Source: Ichthyophthirius multifiliis
Lineage: Eukaryota; Ciliophora; Oligohymenophorea; Hymenostomatida
Reading direction: 5' to 3'
NCBI RefSeq assembly: GCF_000220395.1
Contig: NW_004085988.1
Location: 124,001-188,000 of the forward strand
Length of the DNA stretch: 64,000 nucleotides
A model generated the notes under the pieces. It saw nothing but the letters and a program-made list of their open reading frames with translations, was not told where the DNA came from and did not search any database. Below are positions 51,213 through 62,468 of the stretch, one piece after another (positions within the stretch are counted from its first letter, which is position 1; every line of letters begins with the position of its first letter). Both the position numbers and the translations under genes were made by a program.

Positions 51213-51977
51213 TAAAGTTAATTTATATTTAAATTAATTAATTAGTTAATTATTATAAATTTATAAAATAATTATAAAATTTATATAAATTTTAATAAAA
51301 ATTATAATAATTTTTAATATTATTATTATTTAAATAAATATTTAATTTTAAAATTTTTTAATAATAGAATTCTGATGCATTTTAAAGTTTTTAAAAAGCA
51401 TACTTGATGGAACCATAAAAAACTGAAAATTTGTTTAACATGGCGTTAATAAATGAAGCTGCCAAAAATTATTAAGAAGCATTGAATTTATATTCAAAAT
51501 TATTACTTTTAGACCCTTAAGATTGTGTAGTATTATAAAGAAAAGCATGCATAGAATCTTAAAACTATTAGAATTTAACGGATTATTAGTAAAAATATAA
51601 TAAAAAAAATATATATAAAAAAAAGAATTTAAATGAAAATGCCTCCATTTAAAGTAAATTCTAAATTTTGGATAGAAAAAGCAACAGACAATATTCAATA
51701 TAAACTAATAATAAATAATTTATTAAATAGTGAAAAAAAAAACTTTTTTAATTAAGCTAATGAAAAAATTAATTTTGTAGAAAAACCAATTGCAAATGAT
51801 AAGTAAATAAATCCATTCGATTTATTTAACAATAAAATGTCTTAAAATGATATAAATTTTGATTACAGAAAAAATTCAGCAATAAGTAACTTTTCGCCTT
51901 TTAAGAAAATATAAAAAGAATCTTTTGATTTTGGACAAAATAATAATTTCTTTCATAATGATAATAATATAAATATA

Positions 51978-52020
<43 letters not shown>

Positions 52021-52046
52021 TTGATAATAATTTTAAAGATAAATGA
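49954..52046 (+). CDS. TPR-repeat protein
   Basis: ATG 49954 starts MQFLQSHDTFNINQQRQDDE. Exons separated by A/T introns carry tetratricopeptide units: MYENILNAVPKNKKACVLLA, CQQLNEEYHKAVLFYIYSL, DPYIWYNLGLCCFK, YDDAIQCYNKSLHLENNNIL, ALKCISWLYFQTDKLEEAQN, HLKQGQYKEAFQSIEQAIHI, NMALINEAAKNYQEALNLYS with KLLLLDPQD. At least eight repeats suggest a superhelical scaffold such as those of Ssn6/Cyc8 or anaphase-promoting-complex subunits, but no specific member is recognised. The C-terminus is Asn/Phe-rich (KKIQKESFDFGQNNNFFHND) with a poly-Asn array, ending KDK and TGA 52044-52046. One intron contains a long (TA)n tract (51145-51209). The frame between 51600 and 51780 is ambiguous. Confidence 0.75.
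51145..51209. repeat. (TA)n microsatellite in an intron
   Basis: About 32 TA units with one TGTA interruption, inside an intron of the TPR gene. Confidence 0.85.
51978..52020 (+). repeat. (AAT)n coding array, poly-Asn
   Basis: About 14 units in Asn phase in the last exon of the TPR gene, shortly before its stop. Confidence 0.8.
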
Positions 52047-52266
52047 AATTGTTTATATTTTATATATTTAATTATTATTATTATTTTTTTTATAATTTTT
52101 GGAATTTATTTTTTTATTTATTATTATATTAATATTATACTGTTTTATCATAATTTTTTTTTATTTTTTTCTAAAAAAATTTTTTAAATACCTTTTTATT
52201 TAATTTCTATTTATTTATTATTCTAAATCATTTATTATTTATATTTTTATTAAAATATAATTTACT

Positions 52267-53664
52267 ATGTAAAATTTGGTTAATTATGATTTTTTTTTTA
52301 ATATTTTATTATATTTAAATTTAAGAGATTTAGCAATATGTGAGCAAGTTAATATTTAGTGGAAGTATACAATAGAAAATATTTATACTTGGCGTAAATT
52401 ATAAAGCAATTAATAAATTAATTAAAAATATAGCGATAATTAAATAAATTACATAATTAAAAAACTGATAAAATATAAAGATAACATATAAATTTTAATA
52501 ATTCATAATCTATAATTTAATTAATTTTATTAAGTTATATCTACAAATAGTTTTGACAATTTAAAAAAGTTAGAATTGTATTTTCCAGAAAAATTAAATT
52601 ATTTATAAGGTTCTCTTCTAGCCTTACTTATTGTAAAATAATGCAAAAATTTAGTTTCGATAAAAACTTATAATTAATTTTTGACTGATGAAAATATGGA
52701 ATGTTTTGAATGTTTGATTTATTTAAAGAGTTTCAAAATTATGTGTGATGATAATAGTTTTTAAGGAAAATTATTACCTTTGTTGCCTCCTTTAAAAAAA
52801 GTTATTTTAATTAAAAGAAATTATTAATTTTTTTTTATTTTATTTTTTAAATATAATAACTTAATTATATAATGATATAAAAAGCTTTTTTTAAGACCTT
52901 ATTTAATAGAATTTGAATACTTATATAAGTTAATTTAAAAAAGTAGAAATACATTAGTAAGTTTAGGAATTGATACAGAATGTTTATAAGAAAATTAACT
53001 AATTAAAATATTAGATATACTTAATCCATAAACAATAACGAATATATAATTTAATTATTGTGAGCATTTTAATGATAAAATAATAGAAAAAATATGTTCA
53101 TTTAAGAATTTAAAGAAATTTAAGTTTTATAAGGCAAATAATATAACTAAAGAAGGATATTTTACATCTTTTTAGAATCTTTAAACTATAAATTTAATAG
53201 ATTTAAATTTAAAAGAATGTAATTAATTAAATGATGAAGCTTTGATGGAAATAATAAAGAAAAATAAATTCTTAAAAATAATAAGACTTTCTTGGTAAAA
53301 ATTTATAACTTCTACTTCAATTAGATTTTTATTTGAAAATTGTGGAAATTAACTTTAAATTTGCTAATTTGAAGGTATTAAATTACTTGATTAAAATGCC
53401 TTTCCTTAACTTGATTTGCTTTTGGAATTTTTCGATAAAAATAAATATGAAGAAAAAGTCATTTAAAATAATTAATTTAAATCCTTAGATAATATTTAAT
53501 AATTCTTTAAAAAAAATATATAGAATTATGAAATTAGTTTGTATTAAAGGCTTAGAGAAATTGATTGTGCTAAGTGTGATATGGTCCCCAATGAAATACT
53601 ATAAATTTTAAGATGTTTTAAACCTTTTGTTAAAGCTTTTAACTATTATGGAGATAAAATGTGA
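52267..53664 (+). CDS. F-box / leucine-rich-repeat protein
   Basis: ATG 52267-52269. The N-terminus reads YDFFFNILLYLNLRDLAICE, QVNIQWKYTIENIYTWRKL, which matches the F-box pattern (hydrophobic helix, RDL, C, V/N, W, then TWRKL). F-boxes bind SKP1 in SCF ubiquitin ligases. The rest is a degenerate LRR array: NLKKLELYFPEKL, LKSFKIMCDDNSFQGKLLPL, NLKKFKFYKANNITKEGYF, NLQTINLIDLNLKECNQLND, FLKIIRLSWQKFITSTSIRF, where substrate would bind. One intron near 52800-52885. It ends CDMVPNEILQILRCFKPFVK, then FNYYGDKM and TGA 53662-53664. The overall layout is the standard FBXL type, so an SCF substrate receptor is the likely role. Confidence 0.82.
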
Positions 53665-54113
53665 TTATTTTAATAAATTAAATAAGATTTAAATATTTAT
53701 GATTATAAAATTAATTTAGTAATACAATATTAAAATAAATAAAACAAAATAATTAAAATAATATAAAAAAATACAAAAATAAAAAATTTAAATAAAAATA
53801 ATTTATATAATTAAAAAAGGAAATTAATTATTAAAAAATAAAATAAAAAAAAATTGTATAATATTATTTTATTCCTTAAAAAATAAAAAATATATATGTT
53901 AAATTTAAAATAGAGACAAATCTATATATTATTAATGCGATTAATTTTATAATTATTATAATTTATTATTTGTATACATATTTTATATTAGAAAAATAAA
54001 AAAATAAAATTTAATCAAAAAATATAATGATATTTTTTATAAAAAATAATAAATAAAATTTTTAAAATAATATATATAATTTTATAATATAATAATAATT
54101 AAAATTATAACAA

Positions 54114-54162
<49 letters not shown>

Positions 54163-54887
54163 TTTCAATTTTTGTTTATTAATTTTTTATTATTATATTT
54201 TTTTATTTTATTTACACTTTATTTAATTTATATTTATATTATTTTTTTTTTTATTTATATTGTCTTATTTTATATTATTGATTTTTTTTTTTTATATTTC
54301 TTTATTATAAAATACAAATTGTTTATATATAATTAAATATTTTTAATCAATATATAATAACTTAATTTTTAATTTAATTTTTTTTTTATTCTTTTATTAT
54401 TTAATTTTTTTTATTATTTTATTTATAAATATATTTATTTATATTATAATTTTTAATTTAAAAAAAATACTTAAATTTTTTTTATATTTCTATTTTTATA
54501 TATTTTTAGTATATTTAATACATTTTTCTCTTAATGTATACGATTAACATTTTTTCTAATATATTTATCAGTATAATTTAACTTATTTATATAAAGTTAT
54601 TCATTAAGCATAATTTAAATTTCTTTTTATAAATTTCAACAATTTTTTTTTTTTTTGTAAAAAAAAATATTAATATATGTAGAATCTACCATTTATTTAT
54701 TTCTATTCTTCCGCTTTTCAAAATTTAAAATTTATCTCTAATATAAACATTTTTTTTTGATGTAATCCATTAAATATTTCATTTTTCATTCATTAAATAA
54801 TAAATTATATATATTATATTACAATTAATATATTTAAATATTTACTATTATTTTTTTAATAAAATATAATTTTAAATCCTTTTTATT
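53665..54887. other. Gene-poor A/T stretch
   Basis: About 1.2 kb with a non-coding (ATT)n array at about 54114-54161. On the minus strand around 54550-54780 a Lys-rich open frame exists (for example ILKSGRIEINKW), but given how rare TGA is in such DNA I cannot support it as a gene. Confidence 0.5.
54114..54161. repeat. (ATT)n microsatellite, non-coding
   Basis: About 16 units in a T-rich spacer with no supported reading frame around it. Confidence 0.85.
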
Positions 54888-55400
54888 TCAAATTTTTTAT
54901 ATTTTTTTATAACAAATACATTTTTAATAATTATGCTTTATGAATGAAAGTTATTTTTATAAAAATAAATTTAGCTATTTAGAAGTTTGCATTATTTCAA
55001 ATTATTCGTGTGCGCAGTGAAAATAAATTGTATTATATATTTTTTTTCTGAAATAATTTTAATTTGAATTCTACTTAAATATTTATTTTAATTTATTGTT
55101 TAAATTATCTATTAAATCTAATTTTTATTGCATATTATCATAATCACCTTCATAATTTTGTATATTATTTAAAGCTATTAGGGAATTATTTTTACTTTAT
55201 TCTATTAAATAATAATAATGTGATATGCAATAATTATTTATTTTAATCTTTTTGTATTTTGTTGTTCTTATATAGAAAAATATAAATTAACTAATAATGA
55301 TTTTTGTCACTTAATATTATATATTTTTTAATGTTTAAAAAATAAATTTAAAACATATATTTTCTATATTTTTCTTATAATCTTCTTTTATTTTTTACAT
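54888..55400 (-). CDS. Small hypothetical protein
   Basis: Open from ATG 55398-55400 to TGA 54888-54890, about 170 codons or fewer if an intron near 55270-55335 is removed. The middle has good protein character: YLIEQSKNNSLIALNNIQNY with EGDYDNMQQKLDLIDNLNNK, a probable coiled coil, then FHCAHEQFEIMQTSKQLN. CIxH and HCAH could be parts of a small zinc site, but the pattern is incomplete. Both flanks are A/T-rich and long open frames arise by chance here, so support is moderate. It is divergent from the UBL gene with only 130 bp between starts. Confidence 0.42.
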
Positions 55401-55530
55401 AATAAATTTTTTGTTAATTTTTTTTTTTTAAATAATAATAAAAAGAATGAAAAATATTAAAAAACAAAATATTAATAATAATAAAATAAAATATTTTTTT
55501 TGTAAAAAAAAAAGAAAAAAAGAAGATTAA

Positions 55531-57340
55531 ATGGAAGAAAAAATAGAAATTAAATTAAAACTTCTGGATAATTCAGTACATAAAATTTATGCTAATTTAA
55601 ATGATACAATACGATATTTAAAAGAATAGATAGAAAGTGTAAAAATAATTAATAAACACAAATTTGAATAAACAAACTAAAATATATTATATTTTTTTAT
55701 AAAAAATTTATAAATAAAGAGTTTACATATACCATTAGAAAATAAAGATTAATATTTTCTGGAAGACAATTAAAGGATGAATAATCAATTATAGAAAATC
55801 AAAGTAAAAAATAATTATTATCTCAATGAGAAAAAATAAAAAAAGATTGAAAATGGTCACGTAATACATTTAGTAGCAAGGCCAAATAATCAAAGTAATA
55901 AATAATTTTTATAAAAAAAATATAAAAAATTAGTGAAATTAATTTATTGTCAATATTAAAAAATAGATTAAGAAGAAGAAAATTAATAATAATTATAAAA
56001 TATAAATAATAACAATTAATAAAATGATGGAGATGAAGTTAGTGTTTTATCGGATTTAGAAGTATTATAAGATATATTTAGGACATTAAGTAGCTATTTA
56101 TATTTTTTTTAAATTTAAATTTAAAAAATAATAATAATAAAGATTAAATACAAATGGCACAACATAATCAAAGAAAGAAACTACTTTAATAAAGAACCAA
56201 AGGTTTATAAATTTTTAATGAATGATAATATATAATAAACCATAGGTTACACAAATATTTAAAAAGATAAATTTTGTGAGTCTATTTAGCAAAATTAAGA
56301 TACAATAGATATACTATTAGAAGGAATGAATACTAATATTGATTAAATGAAAAGTAACTATTTTCTTTTTCTTATGCACAAAAATTATTTATTTATTTTT
56401 TTTGTTTAAAAAAAGAATAACAATATGTTGAATCATTCGATTTTATAAAAACCAAATACAAAGTAGGATAATGGATAGATGTAAAAGATACAGTTAATTA
56501 ATGGTTAGAAGCATAAATAATAAAAATAAGTGGATAAGAATAAAAATTATTTGTTCATTATAATGGTTGGGCAACAAGATGGGATGAATGGATAGATGCA
56601 AAAAGTGACAGAATAGCACTTTTTAGAACTCATACAGTATAAAGCTAAGCAAGTCTAACAATGAGTCCTTATCCGATAAATGAAATCGATGGAGATAGAA
56701 GCGAAATGCCTGAAAGAAGAAAAATGGATGATATTTTATTTTAAACATGTGGTTTATTAAATTAAGTTAATTCTAAACTTATTTAACTGACTAAAGTTTC
56801 AAATAAAGTTAAGTTTTCACATGATAAACAAGAAAGTGAGGAATAATAAAAATATAAGCAAGTCCTTTCTACTTAATTAGCTCCTATTTTTGATAGAACA
56901 GGGAGAATGATAATGGGTATCTATTTTTTTAAATAATGAATAAATAACTTAAATATATTTTTTTAGATTTAGCTATGCTTTTAGGAGAAATTGGAAGTGA
57001 ATCTTAAAGAATAGACAATGATGAAGACGAAGAAGAAAAAAGCTAATAATCTGATTAAAATGAATAATAATTAGCTAATAATATTGATATTTAAAGTATA
57101 AGAAGTAATTCTAGCTTGGGAAGATATAGTATTTAATAAAATGACGGCAATTAACATTACGAAGGAAGTTAATCTTCGCATAATAATAATAGAAATAGAT
57201 AAAGACATAATTATAAATTTTAAGTTCCTGTAATGTTAAATCCAGGTGAATTACATAAAGTTAATAGTATTAATACAGAAAGATTTCAAATATCGCGAAT
57301 TGTTCAAATTCCTTAAAATATTAATTTGTAACAATAATGA
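55531..57340 (+). CDS. Ubiquitin-like domain plus Tudor-type domain protein
   Basis: ATG 55531 opens a ubiquitin-like fold: EEKIEIKLKLLDNSVHKIYA, NLNDTIRYLKEQIES, then after an intron RLIFSGRQLKDEQSI and ENGHVIHLVARPNN. The middle is Gln/Asp-rich (QNDGDEVSVLSDLEVLQDIF). Around 56430-56640 lies a Tudor-knot/chromo-barrel-like module: FDFIKTKYKVGQWIDVKDTV, NQWLEAQIIKISGQEQKLFV, HYNGWATRWDEWIDAKSDRI, ALFRTHT. The HYNGW...RWDEW signature is that of chromatin-type barrels such as in MOF/MRG15-like proteins. The C-terminus is acidic then Gln/Asn-rich, ending TERFQISRIVQIPQNINLQQ and TGA 57338-57340. UBL domains often dock to the proteasome. The combination suggests a link between ubiquitin machinery and methylated chromatin or protein targets, which is inference. 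Four or more introns. Confidence 0.8.
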
Positions 57341-57761
57341 TAAGATTATTAGAATTAGAAAAAAAAAAAATAGTTAAATTAAAAAAAAAAACATTTATAA
57401 AATATATATATATTAAAAAAATATTAATCAATATTAGATAATTATATTAAAAGACTATATAATTTTTTACTTATATCATATTAATTTTTTTATTTATATA
57501 TTTTATTTTATTTTTTCTAATATATTTTGACTTTTATATAATATATAAAGAATAGAAGCATTAAATATTTGCTTTTTTATTATATTATATGATGTATAAA
57601 TTATATAATATTACGAATTAAATTATTTGACGTCAAATTACAGATAAGTTATTTATCTAATTTGAATTAAATATATTTTGTATTTATTTTTACTTATTTT
57701 TAAAGATAAATCAGATATTTATTAAATAATATTTTTAAATAAGAAAATAAAAATAAAATAC
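57341..57761. other. Spacer upstream of citrate synthase
   Basis: About 420 bp of A/T. It presumably carries the citrate synthase promoter. No motif recognised. Confidence 0.5.
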
Positions 57762-59686
57762 ATGGAAAGATTAGCTGATTTGAATAATCAAATTACTCAA
57801 AACGAAACTTCTGAAAAGGAATATCTTACTGTCATAGATAATAGAACAGGTAAATAAAATATTAAGATTATTTAAAACAAAACATATTTAATAAAATAAA
57901 TTTTATACTTATGATACAGGTAAATCATATGAAGTGGCCGTAAAATAATCAAGAGAAGGTAGATACATATAAGCCAAGGATATTGGAAAAATAAAAACTG
58001 ATACTAGTGATGTTTTAAGAGTATATGACCCAGCTTACATGAATACTATAGTTAGTGTAATAAAAAAGAATAAATAAAAAATATAAATATCTGCAATTTA
58101 AAAAAACTATTTTTTAATCCATTATTAATTAAAACAAAACAAAAATAAAAATTTATTTTATAATTTACAATAAAAAATAAAAAGACATCAAAAATTAGTT
58201 ATATTGATGGAGACAAAGGAATATTAGAATATCGTGGAATTCCAATTGAATAATTAGCTGAGAAATCTAACTTTTTAGAAGTAGCTTATTTATTAATATT
58301 CGGAGACTTACCATCTAAAAACCAATACACTGATTGGGTAGACAAGTAAAACTCTTTCCTAATTTTTATCACTTTTTTAAATATATATATATAAATAAAT
58401 AAAGTATCTAAAATCATACCATTTAACACACTGATGTATAATAGATGATGAAAAATTTCAGATATGATGCTCATCCTATGGGAATGTTAATAAGTACAAT
58501 AGCTGCTTTATCGACCTTTAGACCTGAATCTAATCCAGCATTAGCAGGTTAAGAAATATACAAAGATTTAAAAATAAGAAATAAGTAAATTTTTAGATTA
58601 TTAGGATAGGTACCTACGATTGCTGCAAATGCTTATAGATCGAGAATTGGTAGAAACTTTAATTTACCATCTGCAGATCTTCCTTATGTCGATAACTTTT
58701 TTTTCATGATGGACAAATTAAATGAAGTTAAATATAAACCTCATCCCAAATTATCAAAAGCTCTCGATATTTTATTCATTTTACATGCAGAACACGAAAT
58801 GAACTGTTCTACTGCTTTTGTAAGACATTTAGCTTCTTCTGGAGTTGACATATATTCAGTTATAGCAGGAGCATCAGGAGCATTATATGGTATATATAAA
58901 AAAAATTTTATATATATAAAATATATATATAATATAAAAATATATATATTATATATATTAATATATATATATTTATATATATAAATATATATTTTTAAAT
59001 ATATAAATAATACACAAATATATATCATATATTTATTTTTAAAAATATAATTTATTAATAAAAAGGACCTAAACATGGAGGTGCAAATGAAGCAGTATTA
59101 AGAATGCTTGAAGAAATCGGAGATACTAAAAATATTCCATCATTTATCGAAAAAGTAAAATAAAGAAAAGCTTTATTATTTGGATTCGGTCATAGAGTAT
59201 ATAAAAATTATGATCCTAGAGCTAAAATAGTAAAGAAAGTAGCTCATGAAGTGTTCGAAATCGTTGGAAAAGAACCTTTGATTGAACTTGCAATGGCACT
59301 TGAAAAAGTTGCTCTTGAAGACGAATATTTCATCAAAAGAAAATTATATCCTAATGTTGATTTTTATTCTGGAGTTATCTACAGAGCTATGGGATTCCCT
59401 ACTGATATGTTTGCTGTTTTGTTTACTATTCCTAGAGTTGCTGGATGGATTGCCCATTGGGTTGAATATTTAGAAGATAAAGAGAATAATATTGTTAGGC
59501 CTAGATAAAATTATAGTGGATATCCTAAAAGAAATTACGTGCCTTTGGAACAAAGAATCGAAGTAATTTTTTAATTTTTATATTTTTTTTTTAATTTTTT
59601 TTTATAAAAAGACTAAATTTGAGCTTGATAGTCCTAAAAGTTCTGTTTAAAAAAGAAGAGAAGCTGGCTCTAGTTAAAATAATTGA
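57762..59686 (+). CDS. CS: Citrate synthase
   Basis: ATG 57762 gives [20 protein letters not shown]. Six exons encode a full-length enzyme with [135 protein letters not shown] and [20 protein letters not shown]. The catalytic triad equivalents are present: His in PKHGGANE, His in GFGHRVY and Asp in PNVDFYSG. It condenses acetyl-CoA with oxaloacetate to citrate. The sequence type ([18 protein letters not shown]) is the bacterial/peroxisomal form, and the N-terminus lacks an obvious mitochondrial leader (see findings). The C-terminus is [18 protein letters not shown] 59684-59686. One intron near 58890-59065 is unusually long and (TA)-rich. Confidence 0.95.
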
Positions 59687-59829
59687 TTTTAATTTTTTTA
59701 TTTTTAAAAGTTTCTTTTATATTGATTTTTTTTAATATTAATATTAGTTTATTATTGCTATTAAATTAATTCGAAATAATTAAAAATATAAATTTAAAAG
59801 TTTATATTTATTTTATTATATAATTATAA

Positions 59830-61040
59830 TATTTTCTATTTTTATTAAAAAAATCTTACAGAATAATGTAAGACTTTTGCTAATTTTCTTTAGTTTGAAT
59901 TTATATAATTATATGATAAATTATTAACATAATAAAGTTAATTATCTGTATAAACATATTAAAAAAAACATTAAATAATAATAATTTTCTTATAATAAAA
60001 TTAACTATTACAAATTAAAAATAAAAAACTAAAATTTAATTAATTTTTATAAAATATTTTCTTGAAATAATCGAATATTATCATAATTATTTTCTATATA
60101 AAAAATTAAAAAAAAAATATTTGTAAAGAAATTTTTATTAATTATAAGCATTTAAAAATATTATCTAATAAAAAGGACTAGTACTTAAATAAGAATTTAA
60201 TAAAATTTAAACTATTTCTTTATTCAACACAATTTTATTTTAATATAATTTCGAATTAACGATTCCCGAATAGCAAATAATCTACTGCTCTAGGTTCATT
60301 TAATAAAATAACTAAATATATAATTTTAAAAAGAAATCGAAAAATTATTACGTGCCCTATTTTTAGCTTGAAAAAATTTAGATAAAAATTACAATATGAT
60401 GAGGTTAGAATTTATTTAAATTCATTTATAAAATTACATATTCTATTTTTTCTAATAATTAAATATATATATCTTATTCAATTTTATTTTAAAAAACTAA
60501 ACTATCAATAAATACTAATAAAAAACTGATTTATTCTTCATCTAAAGCGTTTGGAAAATTTGTTCGAAAAATCGCATATTCAAATATTCTAAAAAAAATT
60601 CTTCTATCTTCTTAAAACTTTAATTTTTTTACTAAATTTAAAGTTTCTAGTAGCATTTAAATAGTAAATTTTGTAAAGTTTTCCATTAAAATCACTTTTA
60701 GTTTTGTTATTATTTAATTTCTTTTTTAATCTATTTAGTTTTAGTTTATTTATTAATCCAATTTTATCAAACTTTCTAATAAATATATTAAGTAATACTC
60801 ATCTATTGTAATATTATCATTTTTTATTTATTTACTTTCAAACTTATTTTATAATAAAGTTAGATAATCGTCTAATTAATTCAAATTTTTGAATATATTT
60901 TTTGTTTATTCTAATTATTTAAATTCATTGTATTACAAAAAATATTACTATTAATAATTTAATTATATATTTAAGTGAATCTTCAAAGAAAATGTATTTT
61001 TTATTTTGAAAATTATTTATTTATTTACAAATTTCTACAT
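59830..61040 (-). CDS. Hypothetical helical protein
   Basis: Probable start MQKF (61038-61040), then an intron. The protein is an all-helical Leu/Asn-rich chain: NEFKQLEQTKNIFKNLNQLD, DEYYLIYLLESLIKLDQQIN, IQMLLETLNLVKKLKFQEDR with RIFFRIFEYAIFRTNFP, NALDEEQISFLLVFIDSLVF. After two introns come QFLSKFFQAKNRALILLNEP with RAVDYLLFGNRQFEIILKQ, then NCVEQRNSLNFIKFLFKY. The helix pairs look HEAT/ARM-like but no family is recognised. The 3' end is unclear: the frame remains open to about 59830, and the true stop may lie nearer 60150. It is convergent with citrate synthase and starts 147 bp from the divergent neighbour. Confidence 0.5.
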
Positions 61041-61187
61041 TTTTTTTATTTTAAATATAAATTTATAATACTTTTTATATTAACTTTTATAAAAAAATAA
61101 AAATAGTTAAGAGGAAAAAATTATATTAACAAAAAAAGCAAATAAAAAAGAAAAAGAAAAAAAAAATTACATTAGAATTAAAAAAAA

Positions 61188-62105
61188 ATGATAAAAAAAT
61201 TTTTTAATTAAATAAATAAAACCTAATTATAGTTTGGTAAATATTCCTTATACTTAGTTCCTAGAGCTAATATAAACCACATATAGAATATGAACGAGGC
61301 AAATCTAAAATTTGATGTCTAAAAGTTAAATGATGAATCATAAGTACTTGAACATACTACCAGAATATATAAACCTTCATACACTATAGAATTTAACCGT
61401 GAAGGAGAAGTATTATTATATTCATGCGATCCCATAAAACATTCAACAGTTTATTTTAAATACCCTTACATATTATACGAAGCAGCCATACCAATTTTTA
61501 TCTGGTCATGGGTCACTAATGTAAACTATAATTTAAAATAAGGACATTTATAATTTTTTTTTTTACTTTTTTATAAAAAAAGCCTTTAGGATTAGATATT
61601 AATACAGTTAATTTGCTCTTGATTTATCCAAATATTGCTTGGATTCCAAGAATGTGGTATTGGAGATCTTTATAATATAAAATGTCAAAATTATATCTTT
61701 TAAGAGGAGGAAAAGTAAACAAAAATTTTAAATAAAAAAAATAAAAAATTAAAGGTTGCTAAAATTGAAACATCAACTCTTAGTGGAGAAAGAAATGTTT
61801 CTTGGGTCGAAACTTATTAATTCAATCCTCTTACAAAAGATATGTAAAATTTCGACCATAGAGATAATGCTGATTTCTTATAAGAAGAAGGACAATTAAA
61901 ATATGAATTAGGAATTTAATTAGATCATGTCTAAGAATATGGTGTTACTTCTTAAGATATAGTTTATAATTTTATGAAAGAAGGTATTGTACATCACCCT
62001 GAATTATTTGAAGCTGTTTGCAAAGGATATAATATTGATACTTCTGATTTTGTTATTAATACAGCAAATAATTTACGTACTAGAGAAGGTAATCATAACC
62101 TTTGA
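61188..62105 (+). CDS. Mitochondrial TMEM186/TMEM70-like membrane protein
   Basis: ATG 61188 opens a basic, acid-free leader (MIKKFFNQINKTQLQFGKYS, LYLVPRANIN) of mitochondrial presequence style; a second in-frame ATG is at 61290. Then RIYKPSYTIEFNREGEVLLY with SCDPI, a hydrophobic segment YPYILYEAAIPIFIWSWVTN, an intron, NTVNLLLIYPNIAWIPRMWY, KMSKLYLLRGGK, another intron, VAKIETSTLSGERNVSWVET, and a soluble tail ending FVINTANNLRTREGNHNL and TGA 62103-62105. Two membrane hairpin helices followed by LLRGGK-V-KIET recall TMEM186/TMEM70/TMEM223, inner-membrane factors for respiratory-complex assembly. I assign this by pattern, not by alignment, so the family name is tentative. Confidence 0.6.
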
Positions 62106-62468
62106 AAAATAAAATAATTTTATTTAAGGTTTTTTTTTTTTTTTTTTTTATAAATTAAAAAGATAAATATTTATTGCTTTTTTATATATATTCAATTTGT
62201 TTTTTGAAAATAAATTTTTTCAAAAAAAAAAAAAAAAAAAATTTTAGATTTTATTTTATTTTTGAAATAAATTATTGAATTATATATTTCTTATTTAAAA
62301 AAATTAATAAAATAATATAAGTTTAATTTTTATAATTATAAAATAAATAAATATTTTTATAATAATAAATATAATTTTTATTATAATTATTAATAATTAA
62401 AAATAAATTGAATTTCTATAAATATAGTATATATATATTTTTTTTTGTATCTAAATAATTATAAATAT
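62106..62468. other. Tail-to-tail spacer with inverted poly-T/poly-A tracts
   Basis: About 360 bp. A run of about 21 T (62129-62150) and a run of about 19 A (62222-62240) face each other across about 70 bp. No gene. Confidence 0.6.

Noticed and set aside
54550-54790. Minus-strand Lys-rich gene
   Set aside because: Open mainly because TGA is rare in A/T DNA, and the composition matches background. No domain or intron logic.
58741-59076. Minus-strand 111-residue frame
   Set aside because: Antisense of a citrate synthase exon and its (TA)-rich intron.
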